The notes under the pieces are model-generated. The model was not told the origin of the DNA. It saw nothing but the letters and a program-made list of their open reading frames with translations, and did not search any database. Shown one piece after another: positions 8,594-17,478 of a DNA stretch of 64,000 bases (its first letter is position 1; each line of letters starts with the position of its first letter). Source of the DNA: Streptomyces violaceusniger (GTDB lineage Bacteria; Actinomycetota; Actinomycetes; Streptomycetales; Streptomycetaceae). The translations under genes were made by a program, and so were the position numbers. Location of the stretch: the NCBI GenBank assembly GCA_005405945.1, contig BJHW01000001.1, positions 2,294,001 through 2,358,000 of the forward strand, given 5' to 3'.

Positions 8594-9628
8594 TCACCCG
8601 AAGACCACACAGGACGCCGCCGGGGCCGGAACCGAACCCGCACGACGCGGCACCCCGCTCGAGGGCTCGATGTCGAACCAGGTGACATCGCCCGAGCGCT
8701 CATTGGACACATAGAGCCGTCGTCCCGACGGGCCGAGCGTCAGATCGCGGGGCCAGTGGCCGCCGCAGGGCGTGGTGGTGACCAGCTCCATGCGGTCGCC
8801 CGCCGCATCGAGGGCGAGTGTCGCGATGCTGTCGTGGCCGCGGTTGGCGGCCCATACGAAGCGGCCGTCCCCGGAGACCACGACCTCGGCGGGGTAGGTC
8901 TCGACGTCCGTGCCCTCGGGCACCAGACGGGTCTCGCCCAGCGGTTCCAGAACGCCGGACGCCACGTCCCAACGGCAGGCCGTGATCGTCGGATCGAGCT
9001 CGTTGATGACGTACGCGCGGTCGCCCCGCGGATGGAACGCCAGATGGCGCGGGCCGCTCCCCGGACGCAGCCGGACCTCACGATGCGGACGCGGCCCGGG
9101 CAGCGCGTACACCCGCACCGCGTCGATCCCCAGGTCCACGGCCAGCAACCAGCCGCCCGACGGATCGGCCGCCACGGCATGAGCATGCGGCCCCTGCTGC
9201 CGCTCCGGATGCGGCCCACTGCCCTCGTGCCGCAACACGGCCACCGAGTCTCCGAGCCGGCCGTCCTCCAGCACCGGCAGCGCCGTGACGCTGCCGGACC
9301 CGTAGTTGGCCGTCAGCAGCTGCCCACCGGCGAGCGCCAGATGAGTAGGCGCCGCACCGCCCACCGGCACGGCCTCCCCGACCAACGAGGGCGGATCCTG
9401 CCCGACAGCCAGAGCGGCGGCCGCCCCGTCATCGGTCTCACTCACCGCGTACAGCACCCGCCCACCGGGCGCGAGCGCCAGATAGGACGGATTGACAACC
9501 ACATCCGTGGAGTTCCGGATCCGCAGCGCCCCCGTCTCGTCATCGACATCAGCGACGGTGACCCCGGCACCACCCGCCGAGGTGAACGACCCGATGTACG
9601 CCCGCCACCCACTGCTTGTCACACCCAC
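8594..9628 (-). CDS. Lactonase-family seven-bladed beta-propeller (6-phosphogluconolactonase type)
   Basis: About 344 residues with the YbhE/Pgl beta-propeller pattern. Repeated blade motifs include YLALAPGGRVLYAVSE, HAVAADPSGGWLLAVDLG, HLAFHPRGDRAYVINELD and VVVSGDGRFVWAANRGHDS. The GPHPERQQGPHAHAVAADP segment is a hallmark of the lactonase family. It probably hydrolyses a sugar lactone, such as 6-phosphogluconolactone, in the cytoplasm. The frame is open further upstream, but GTG 9628 is chosen because GGAAGGGGA lies just before it and the conserved WRAYIGSF begins shortly after. Divergent from the HAD gene. Confidence 0.8.
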   Translation of the reverse strand: MGVTSSGWRAYIGSFTSAGGAGVTVADVDDETGALRIRNSTDVVVNPSYLALAPGGRVLYAVSETDDGAAAALAVGQDPPSLVGEAVPVGGAAPTHLALAGGQLLTANYGSGSVTALPVLEDGRLGDSVAVLRHEGSGPHPERQQGPHAHAVAADPSGGWLLAVDLGIDAVRVYALPGPRPHREVRLRPGSGPRHLAFHPRGDRAYVINELDPTITACRWDVASGVLEPLGETRLVPEGTDVETYPAEVVVSGDGRFVWAANRGHDSIATLALDAAGDRMELVTTTPCGGHWPRDLTLGPSGRRLYVSNERSGDVTWFDIEPSSGVPRRAGSVPAPAASCVVFG

Positions 9629-9758
9629 CGCACTCCCCTTCCGCCGACTCCGGTTCGGTATCCGCTCGGGCCGACGCCAACAGAGCGGTCTGGACCAGCC
9701 GCCGCTACACCGCGGAGTTCCGGCGATGGCGCGAGCGAAGTCTTGGCATGCTGTCCTC

Positions 9759-10439
9759 ATGAGTACCATGCCCGCCGTGATCTTCGACCTGGACGGCACG
9801 CTCGTGGACAGCGAGCCCCTTTACTACGAGGCGGGGAGGCGGACCCTGGAGCGGTACGGGATCGCCGGCTTCAGTTGGGAGGAGCACACGCAGTTCATCG
9901 GGATCGGGACCCGCGAGACGCTGGAGACGCTGCGCGAGCGGTACGGCATCGAGGCGCCCGTGGAGGAGCTGCTGGCCGTCAAGAACCGGCACTATCTGGA
10001 GCTGGCGGCCACGACCGAGATCTTTCCCCGGATGCGGGCCTTCGTGGAGCGGCTGAGGGCCGCCGGGCACCCGCTGGTCGTGGCCTCCGGCTCGTCCCGT
10101 TCCGCGATCGAGACCGCGCTCAAGGCCACCGGGCTTGACGCGCTGCTGCCGGTCTATGTGTCCGCGGAGGACGTGGGCCGTGGCAAGCCGGAGCCGGATG
10201 TGTTCCTGGCCGCGGCGCGGCTGCTGGCCGTCGATCCGGGACAGTGTGTGGTGGTCGAGGACTCCGGTCCCGGCGTGGAGGCGGCGCGGCGGGCCGGGAT
10301 GCGGTGTATCGCCGTGCCGTACGCGGGCGGGCCGTCTCCGGACGGGGAGCTGTTCGCCTCGGCGGGGCTGCTCTTCCGGGGCGGGCAGCCGGAGTTCGAC
10401 GACCGGCGGGCCTATGAGTGGGCCACCAGCGGCAGTTGA
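9759..10439 (+). CDS. HAD-superfamily phosphatase, beta-phosphoglucomutase-like subfamily
   Basis: A 226-residue phosphatase or phosphomutase. Motif I is FDLDGTLVDSEP with nucleophile and acid/base Asp; motif II is VVASGSSRS; motif III is the Lys of GRGKPEPDVF; motif IV is VVEDSGPGVEAA. The helical cap lies at about residues 18-85, as in beta-phosphoglucomutase and sugar-phosphate phosphatases. ATG 9759 is likely leaderless: CATGCT at 9747-9752 ends 6 nt upstream. The natural substrate cannot be told; family members are promiscuous on sugar phosphates. Confidence 0.85.
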   Translation: MSTMPAVIFDLDGTLVDSEPLYYEAGRRTLERYGIAGFSWEEHTQFIGIGTRETLETLRERYGIEAPVEELLAVKNRHYLELAATTEIFPRMRAFVERLRAAGHPLVVASGSSRSAIETALKATGLDALLPVYVSAEDVGRGKPEPDVFLAAARLLAVDPGQCVVVEDSGPGVEAARRAGMRCIAVPYAGGPSPDGELFASAGLLFRGGQPEFDDRRAYEWATSGS

Positions 10440-10555
10440 CAGCCCCTGCGGCCGGTTGTGGCCGGCACCCCGGGCCGCGGTCACCATCCCTCCAGTGAGA
10501 CGATGCGCGCATGCCCGGACATTCACCGGCATGTCACAGGAGAGACGGAGGGCGT

Positions 10556-11495
10556 ATGGAAAGACGTGGGGGCAAGGCGATCCGCCGCTGGGGGACGGCG
10601 GTCATCGCCTCGGCGGCGGCCTTGGCGGTCGCCGTGCCGACGGGCGCCGCTCAGGCCACCGAGGCCGCGCGCGGGCCGTCGGAAGTCAGCGCCAAGGGCG
10701 CGTATCTGCTGGACAACGGCACCAACAAGCAGCTGTGGGCCAAGGCGGCGGACACCAAGCGGCCGATGGCGAGCACCACGAAGCTCATGACGGCGATGGT
10801 GGTGCTCGACAGCCGGGGGCTGAATCTCAACAAGAAGGTCTCCGTCAAGCAGTCGTACATCGACTACACCGCGCGCGTCGGTGGCAGCAAGGCGGACCTG
10901 CAGAAGGGGACAAGCTCACGGTCAAGCAGCTGCTGTACGGGCTGCTGCTGCCGTCCGGCTGTGACGCGGCCATGGCGCTCGCCGACACGTTCGGCACGGG
11001 TGACACCACCGCCAAGCGCACCAAGTCGTTCATCGCGCAGATGAACAAGAAGGCGTCCGCACTGGGGATGACCAAGACCCACTACGACACCTTCGACGGC
11101 ATCTCGGAGGGGGACAGAACTACACCACGCCGCGCGACATGGCCAAGCTGGCCAGGCACGCGCTGCGCAACGCCACCCTCGGCACGGTCGTCAAGTCCGT
11201 CGACACCATCCAGAAGGCCCCGGCCGCCAACGGCAGGACCAGGACCTACTACTGGAACAACACCAACCGGCTGCTGGGCTCGTACAGCGGCGCGATCGGC
11301 ATCAAGACGGGCACCGGCACCGCGCCCGGCAGGTGCCTGGTCTTCGCCGCGAAGCGGGACGGACGCACCGTCGTGGGTGTGATCCTCAACGCGCCCAAGC
11401 GCTACCCGGACGCGAAGAAGATGCTCGACTGGGCCTTCCGGGCCAACACCAAGGTGACGTGGCGGCAGCTGCCCAAGGGCACGCCCCAGGACTGA
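10556..11495 (+). CDS. D-alanyl-D-alanine carboxypeptidase, S11/DacA type (two frameshifts)
   Basis: Secreted penicillin-binding protein that trims the terminal D-Ala of peptidoglycan stem peptides. A signal peptide covers residues 1-36 (TAVIASAAALAVAVPTGAAQA). The catalytic motifs are in order: STTK (SxxK), SGC in PSGCDAA (SxN position) and KTG in IKTGTG. The frame breaks twice: at the G4 run 10906-10909 (QKG then GDKLTV) and near 11113-11116 (EGD then NYTTPRDM). Adding one base at each gives exactly 314 codons. ATG 10556 has GGAG upstream. A perfect terminator follows, and the next gene converges. Confidence 0.85.
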
Positions 11496-11508
11496 ACCAC
11501 ACGTGAGC

Positions 11509-11544
11509 GGTGCCCCGGCCGGACGGAGGTCCGGCCGGGGCACC
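11509..11544. terminator. Perfect 16-bp stem bidirectional terminator
   Basis: GGTGCCCCGGCCGGAC (11509-11524) and GTCCGGCCGGGGCACC (11529-11544) pair perfectly over a GGAG loop. It sits between the convergent carboxypeptidase and DUF1996 genes. Confidence 0.9.
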
Positions 11545-11565
11545 GGGCCTTGCGGGCGGCGGCCG

Positions 11566-12983
11566 TCAGCCGCACTTACGGCCGGTGTTGATGCACTTCA
11601 CGGCCTTCTTCATCAGCGAGTCGGACATCACGTTGATGAAGTCGCCGTGGTCGGTCACCGGCTTGTGCAGCTGCTCGGGGAAGCTGTCGACCGCGAAGAG
11701 CGAGCCGGGTGCGACCTTGTAGGTGATCCGCTGGATCAGCTGTGGAATGGCCTTGAACCCCTTGGCGCACGCGCCGTTGGCGTCCGCGAACGCCACATGG
11801 GTGCGGTGGTTGGCGCTGTCGGCGTTCTTGCCGTCCCAGCAGCTCTGGAACTTGAACGTACGGACCACCTTGCTGCCCTTCGGGCAGAGCGGGTACTTGT
11901 CCTTCAGCTGCCGGTTCTCGAAGCCGGTGCAGCTCCAGGAGGCGTTGGCGTTGGCCGTGCCGTTGGTGAAGGCCTTGGCGTCGCCGGTGATGATGCGCAG
12001 GAACTTGGGCATCGCCACGACCTTGGACACCGCGCTGCCGCGGAAGGTGATCGACGCGGTGGTCGGCCGCAGGATCCGCCCGATGTTGCCCTCGGTGCCG
12101 CCGCCGGGCGCGTCGGCGTCCACCTCCTTCGTCCCGTCCTGGAGCCGCAGGACCGGCCAGTAGTGGGTGGATCGGTCGCCGTTGGTGCAGGTGGTCCCGG
12201 CGGCGGCGAGGCCGTCGTTGGTGGAGAAGGCGTCGGTGTCGCGGTTGCCGACGTAGTCGTGCATGTGGTGGGCACCGTTGGACACACCGGGGGCGACGAT
12301 CACGTTGTCCGAGTTGAAGTGCTTGTTCTCATTGCGTCCGCAGCGCGAGGAGAAGGTGCCGCGGGAGGCGTTGCCCCGCGTGCGGGGTTCTTGACGTTCG
12401 GCTTCACCTTGCGGATGTCCACGAAGTCCGCCCGGACCGGGCCGGACTGCGCCTGGCCGCCCGCGGCCGGAGCCGCGGGGGCGGCCGTTCCCGCGGCGGG
12501 GGTGGCACCGGCCGACGCGGCGACGGGGTTGGGCGCTTCCTGTACGGTGCACGACGCCAGCGTGTCCAGGCCGGACGGGCGGCTCGCCACCCGGCCGATC
12601 TCGTTCCCGATGCGGTTCAGCGCGCCACGCCGCTGGGCGGTCAGCGGCTCCAGCACCCGGGTGCGCACCCAGTCCCGGTCGGCGCCGGGGCCGCGCGCGG
12701 CCAACTGCTTGTAGGCGTCGGCGACTTGGCTGTCCATTGTCGCCAGTTCCTTGTCCACGGTGGGCCGGGCCCGCTGCGGCACACTCGCCAGACGGGTCGT
12801 GGCATCCGGGCACTTGACGGTCATCGCCGTCCGCGCCGACGCCTGCTGTCCGGCCGACTGGCGGGCGGCGGAAGCATCGTTGTCGGTCATCAGGAGAGCC
12901 CCGCCACCCACGGCCAGTGCGGTCACTCCGACCACGGTCAGCCCGATGACCCTGGATCGCTTGTGTCTCTTCTTGTTCCTCAT
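11566..12983 (-). CDS. Secreted/membrane-anchored DUF1996 protein (frameshift)
   Basis: About 472 residues. A basic N-terminus and hydrophobic helix ([20 protein letters not shown]...) give an uncleaved anchor or signal peptide. Residues 40-180 are an Ala/Pro-rich linker region with two Cys. The C-terminal 280 residues are the DUF1996 domain, with conserved segments [22 protein letters not shown] and HRTHVAF. The function of the domain is unknown; related fungal and actinobacterial proteins are extracellular. The frame breaks at the run 12374-12377 (minus-strand CGCGGGG); adding one G restores 473 codons. The start at 12983 has GGGGCGAAGG just upstream. Confidence 0.75.
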
Positions 12984-13263
12984 CCTTCGCCCCTCATCGG
13001 CAGTCTTCATACACCGGGGACGCCTTGCCCTCGGCCACGTCGGAGCGCGTTCCCTCACCCGTCCCCGGAGTGGAGGGCACAGCCCGACGCCGATGGATAC
13101 GGACGGCGCGGCGATCGTTCTCAACGGTGGTCGCAACATCTCGTAAATAACCGGAGGAGTCGGTGCGGTGAGGTATCTCCGCGTCGGCTTCACCACATGT
13201 CCACGGACCGACGGGACGAAGGTGATCAGCCACGGCTAAAGTAAGTGCTTCGTTTCACCCCCC

Positions 13264-14637
13264 ATGTCCCTCTACGCGCCCCGGAGAGCCCCCATGTCCA
13301 GCGCGACCTCGTCCAGCGGGCGTCATCGCAAAGCCAAGCCCATGAGCCTCGCCGTCCGCCGGGCGTTCATCGTCGCGGCCGTCCCGGTCACGGGCGCCCT
13401 GCTGTCCGCTCCGTCGGCGCTCGCCGCCGACAAGAGCACCAGGACCACCACGACGGCCCGGTCCGTGGCCGCCGACGGACTGGACCCCGCCGAGCGGCGG
13501 ATCGCGGAGAACCTCAACACCCGCGCGCAGAACCCGAGTCTCGGCGACACCTTCAGCGGCATCGTGCTGGACTCCGCGTCCGACAAGGTCATCTGGGGGC
13601 ATGACGCCGACACCGCGCTGATGCCCGCGTCCAACGCCAAGCTGGCCACCGCCACGGCGGCGCTGACCGTGCTCGGCCCCGAGCACCGGTTCACCACCAA
13701 GGTGGTCTACGGCGACGGCACGCTCACCCTCATCGGCGGCGGCGACCGCATGCTGACCACCGCCGATCTCACCGAGCTCGCCAAGACGGCCGCCGCCGGG
13801 GTGAAGCTCGGGGGCCTGGACTCGGTGAAGGTCCGCGTCGACGACAGCCTCTTCGCCGAGCCGACCCTCGCCACCGGCTGGAACGACTCCTACTACGACG
13901 ACCAGGTGTCGCCGGTGCGCTCCCTGGTGGTGGACGGCAAGCTCTCCGCGGACACCTCCATCGACGCGGGCAAGGTCTTCGCCCGGCAACTCGCCGACCA
14001 GGGCGTCGGCGTCGACGGCGAGGTCACCCGCGGCACGGCCTCGGCCACGGACGTCCCGGTGGGACAGCACCTGTCCCCCACGCTGTCCGAGACGGTCAAG
14101 AAGATGCTCAAGAAGAGCGACAACGACATCGCCGAGACGGTGCTGCGCATGACCGCGCTCGGCGCGGGCAGGCCCGCCACCTTCGAGGACGGGACGGCCG
14201 TGGTGCGGAACGTCCTCAGCCGGCACTACGGGGTCTCGATGGCCAACTTCGAGATCCACGACGGCAGCGGGCTCTCCCGCGCGGACCGCATCCCGGCGCG
14301 TACCGTCGCGGACATCCTCGACCTGCTCACCGATCCGCGCCACCGCGGTCTGCTGCGCTCCATCGACGAGGGCCTGCCGGTGGCGGGCGAGGCGGGCAGC
14401 ACCCTGGGCCCCGAGTGGGGCCGCTTCGACACCCCCGACTCCCAGTGCGCCGTGGGCCAGGTCAAGGCCAAGACGGGCACGCTGACCGGCGCCATCGCGC
14501 TCAGCGGCCTGACGAAGGCGGAGGACGGCCGGTGGAAGGTCTTCTCCTTCATCGAGAACCAGTCCTCCGCCGACCCTGCCGCCACCAAGGACACCCTCGA
14601 CGGCCTGGCCGCCACGGTCAACGGCTGCTGGGCGTAG
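13264..14637 (+). CDS. D-Ala-D-Ala carboxypeptidase/endopeptidase, S13 (PBP4/DacB) type
   Basis: A 457-residue exported low-molecular-weight penicillin-binding protein. The signal segment is AFIVAAVPVTGALLSAPSALAA, cleaved near residue 55. Motifs: SxxK as SNAK in MPASNAK, SxN as SDN in KKSDNDIAETVL, KTG in AKTGTL. The insertion domain typical of S13 enzymes lies between the first two motifs. It hydrolyses D-Ala-D-Ala ends or cross-links in cell-wall remodelling. The exact start is uncertain: ATG 13264, 13294 and 13342 are in frame, and 13264 gives an unusually long n-region. The convergent response regulator gene ends 7 nt downstream. Confidence 0.88.
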   Translation: MSLYAPRRAPMSSATSSSGRHRKAKPMSLAVRRAFIVAAVPVTGALLSAPSALAADKSTRTTTTARSVAADGLDPAERRIAENLNTRAQNPSLGDTFSGIVLDSASDKVIWGHDADTALMPASNAKLATATAALTVLGPEHRFTTKVVYGDGTLTLIGGGDRMLTTADLTELAKTAAAGVKLGGLDSVKVRVDDSLFAEPTLATGWNDSYYDDQVSPVRSLVVDGKLSADTSIDAGKVFARQLADQGVGVDGEVTRGTASATDVPVGQHLSPTLSETVKKMLKKSDNDIAETVLRMTALGAGRPATFEDGTAVVRNVLSRHYGVSMANFEIHDGSGLSRADRIPARTVADILDLLTDPRHRGLLRSIDEGLPVAGEAGSTLGPEWGRFDTPDSQCAVGQVKAKTGTLTGAIALSGLTKAEDGRWKVFSFIENQSSADPAATKDTLDGLAATVNGCWA

Positions 14638-14643
14638 TCGCCT

Positions 14644-15303
14644 TCACGCCCGCAGATAGGCGAGGACCGCCAGTACCCTGCGATGTGTCTCCTCCGCCGG
14701 AGGGAGGTCCAGCTTGGTGAGGATGCTGCCGATGTGCTTGCCCACGGCCGCCTCGGACACGACCAGTTCACGGGCGATGGCACCGTTCGACTTGCCCTCC
14801 GCGATCAGCCCCAGCACCTCCCGCTCCCGCGCGGTGAGCCGTTCCAGCGGATCGCGGCGCCGGCGCAGCAGCTGGCGTACCACCTCGGGGTCGACGACGG
14901 TGCCGCCGTCCGCGACCTCGCACAGGGCGGCCACGAAGTCCGCCACCTGCCCGACCCGGTCCTTCAGCAGGTAGCCGACGGCTGTTCCGTCCCCGGAGTC
15001 CAGCAGCTCCGAGACGTACGTCCGCTGGACGTACTGGCTGAGGACCAGGACGGGCAGCGTGGGCCGCTTCTCGCGCAGCCGCACCGCCGCATGCAGTCCC
15101 TCGTCCCTGAACCCCGGGGGCATGCGCACATCCGCCAGGACGATGTCGGGAGTGTGTTCCTCGACCGCGGCGAGCAGTGCGGGAGCGTCGCCGACGGCCG
15201 CGACGACGTCGTGGCCGCAGCGGCCGAGCAGGCCGCTGAGCCCCTCCCGCAGCAGCACGCTGTCCTCGGCCAGTACTACGCGGAGCGGTCGGTCCGTACG
15301 CAA
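14644..15303 (-). CDS. NarL/LuxR-family response regulator
   Basis: A 219-residue two-component regulator. The receiver domain (about 5-125) has the acidic pair in VVLAEDSVLL, the phospho-acceptor Asp in DIVLADVRMPPGF and the Lys of YLLKDRVG. A LuxR helix-turn-helix follows at about 155-215 (LTAREREVLGLIAEGKSNGAIARELVVSEAAV). I choose TTG 15303, which has GGAG 7 nt upstream and overlaps the end of the kinase gene by 28 nt; no ATG or GTG fits. The pair is divergent from the ABC/FtsX exporter genes at 16742-19949, which it probably controls. Confidence 0.88.
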   Translation of the reverse strand: MRTDRPLRVVLAEDSVLLREGLSGLLGRCGHDVVAAVGDAPALLAAVEEHTPDIVLADVRMPPGFRDEGLHAAVRLREKRPTLPVLVLSQYVQRTYVSELLDSGDGTAVGYLLKDRVGQVADFVAALCEVADGGTVVDPEVVRQLLRRRRDPLERLTAREREVLGLIAEGKSNGAIARELVVSEAAVGKHIGSILTKLDLPPAEETHRRVLAVLAYLRA

Positions 15304-16562
15304 GGAATCTCCACACGCAACAGGGTCGGTCCGCCCGGCGGACTGGACAGGGAGATTCTGCCACCCAGCGCCGAAACCCGGTCCGCGAGTCCGGTCAGCC
15401 CGGTCCCGGCACCGGCGTCCGCACCGCCCCGGCCGTTGTCGCGCACCTGGAGGAACAGCCGTCCGTCCCGGTGTCTTCCGCTCACCTCGGCGCGGCTCGC
15501 CGCGCTGTGCCTGGCGATGTTGGCCAGGGCCTCGCGGACGACGAAGTACGCGGCGGCCTCGACCGCTTGGGGCAGCCGTCCGGACAGGGCCAGATCCACG
15601 TCCACGGGGATCGCGGAGCGGTCCGCGGCGTCGGCGACCGCCGCGGGGAGGCCGTGGTCCGACAGCACCTTGGGGTGGATGCCGCGGATGAGTTCGCGCA
15701 GCTCCGCGAGGACCTGGTCCGCCTCCTCCTGGGCCTTCGCGAGCTGATCGGCGACCGGCCCGGGAGGTGCGTCCAGGCGGGCCAGGCCGAGGGTCATCGT
15801 CAGTCCCACCAGCCGCTGCTGCGCCCCGTCGTGCAGATCGCGTTCGATGCGCCGCCGTTCCGCCTCGAAGGCGTCCACCAGCCGGAGGCGGGAACGGGTC
15901 AACTCGACGATCCGGGAGCCCAGTTCGTCCTCGCGCGGAGCGATCAGCAGACGTGTCAGCCCGGCCCGGGCACCCGCCACCACCCCCAGGGCATAGGCAC
16001 CCAGCAGCAGGAGCACCACACCGAGGGCGGCGATACCGAAGGCCGCCGGCCAGGTGGTGACCGTCCACTGCTTCAGCACCTTCGTCTCCTGGCCCCCGCC
16101 GACCGTGGCCATCAGCAGCGGGGTCGCGACCATGGACAGCGGGCAGAGCAGGGCGACGGCGACGACGAGCGCGTCGACCGGCCACAGCAGCACCGCGAAC
16201 AGCAGGGCGTGACCGAGTTCCCGCCACGTCGCCCGCTCCCTCACGCGCGTGGTCAGCCAGGACCACAGGCCATGGGCGAGGGGCACCCGGTGCGGGTCCG
16301 GAGCGGGGTCCGCGTCGATCAGGCGCATCCGGTGCCGTTCCACCCAGGCCACCGGGATCCCGGCGAGAGCCGCGAGCCCGAGCAGCGGGAGTCCGACCAG
16401 CACGAGGGCGAGAACGGCTCCGGCCACCGCCGTGGCCACGATCACCACGAGCGCGACGGCACCGGTCACCGCTCCGGTGAGCAGGTATCCGGCGGAGCGC
16501 CACGGCCACGGCGACAGCAGGAAGCCCGGCCTGGACATGGCGTGCCACACGTTCCGCGGGTG
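15276..16562 (-). CDS. Sensor histidine kinase, HisKA_3 type
   Basis: About 428 residues. The membrane region has two clusters of helices (about 25-75 and 115-210) in the layout of the 'putative sensor' domain. Then comes the dimerisation/phospho-acceptor box ERDLHDGAQQRLVGL and a HATPase domain (VREALANIARHSAAS, DNGRGG, GTGLTGLADRV). It would phosphorylate the regulator encoded immediately downstream, with which it overlaps by 28 nt. A GTG at 16574 is also in frame; ATG 16562 has GGTGA upstream. The intramembrane-like sensor with little extracellular loop resembles cell-envelope stress kinases located next to peptide-exporting ABC systems. Confidence 0.88.
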   Translation of the reverse strand, partial: HPRNVWHAMSRPGFLLSPWPWRSAGYLLTGAVTGAVALVVIVATAVAGAVLALVLVGLPLLGLAALAGIPVAWVERHRMRLIDADPAPDPHRVPLAHGLWSWLTTRVRERATWRELGHALLFAVLLWPVDALVVAVALLCPLSMVATPLLMATVGGGQETKVLKQWTVTTWPAAFGIAALGVVLLLLGAYALGVVAGARAGLTRLLIAPREDELGSRIVELTRSRLRLVDAFEAERRRIERDLHDGAQQRLVGLTMTLGLARLDAPPGPVADQLAKAQEEADQVLAELRELIRGIHPKVLSDHGLPAAVADAADRSAIPVDVDLALSGRLPQAVEAAAYFVVREALANIARHSAASRAEVSGRHRDGRLFLQVRDNGRGGADAGAGTGLTGLADRVSALGGRISLSSPPGGPTLLRVEIPCVRTDRSA

Positions 16563-16741
16563 CATGGAGATCACCGTAGAAGGCCCCGCTCCGCCGGTGC
16601 CATCGGGCCAGGGGGACTTTCGGGGGTATGCCTGGCCCTACCCCAGGTCTCGCCCCCGCCGTACTGCGGCGCGGCGCCCCCGCGCGGTTTCGTGAGGTCA
16701 CCGAAGACAAGAGCCACGGCGACACCGCGGAGTGGGGACAG

Positions 16742-17478
16742 ATGAACAACGACGTGATCCAGTTGCGTTCGGTCAGCAGACGTTACGGTTCCGGCGATGG
16801 CGCGGTGACGGCGCTCGACGAGGTCTCGCTGTCGTTCCCCCGGGGAACGTTCACGGCCGTCATGGGCCCCTCGGGGTCCGGCAAGTCGACGCTGTTGCAG
16901 TGCGCCGCGGGCTGGACCGCCCCACGTCGGGTTCGGTCACCGTGGCCGGGACCGAGCTGACGGGGCTGAGCGAGTCCAGGCTGACGCTGCTGCGCCGCCG
17001 GCGCGTCGGGTTCGTGTTCCAGGCGTTCAACCTGCTGCCGTCCCTGACCGCGGAGCAGAACGTGACACTGCCCCTGCGCCTCGCCGGCCACCGCCCCGCC
17101 AAGGCCCGGGTGCGCGAGGTGCTCCAGCAGGTCGGGCTCGCCGAGCGGGCGCGGCACCGGCCGGCGGAGCTGTCCGGTGGCCAGCAGCAGCGCGTCGCCC
17201 TGGCCCGCGCCCTGATCACCCGGCCCGATGTGCTCTTCGGCGACGAACCGACCGGTGCCCTCGACTCGCGGACCGGCCGTGAGGTGCTGACGTTGCTGCG
17301 TGGCATGGTCGACGGCGAGGGCCGGACGATCGTCATGGTCACGCACGACCCGGTGGCCGCGTCCTGCGCCGACCGTGTGCTCTTCCTCGTCGACGGGCGG
17401 GTGAGCGGCGAGTTGGCCGGGGCCGGTGCCGACACCATCGCCGCGCACATGGCCACGTTGGAGGCCGTGCCGTGCTGA
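16742..17478 (+). CDS. ABC transporter ATP-binding protein, MacB/LolD-like (frameshift)
   Basis: A 245-residue ATPase partner of the FtsX-like permease that follows. Walker A is [11 protein letters not shown], the Q-loop is [14 protein letters not shown], the signature is [15 protein letters not shown], Walker B is [13 protein letters not shown], and the H-loop is MVTHDP. The '[12 protein letters not shown]' and 'DEPTGALDS' segments are typical of the MacB/LolD/BceA group. The frame breaks at the G3 run 16909-16911 (CAAG then LDRPTSGS); adding a G restores 246 codons. The stop overlaps the permease start (GTGCTGA), indicating coupled translation. Confidence 0.88.
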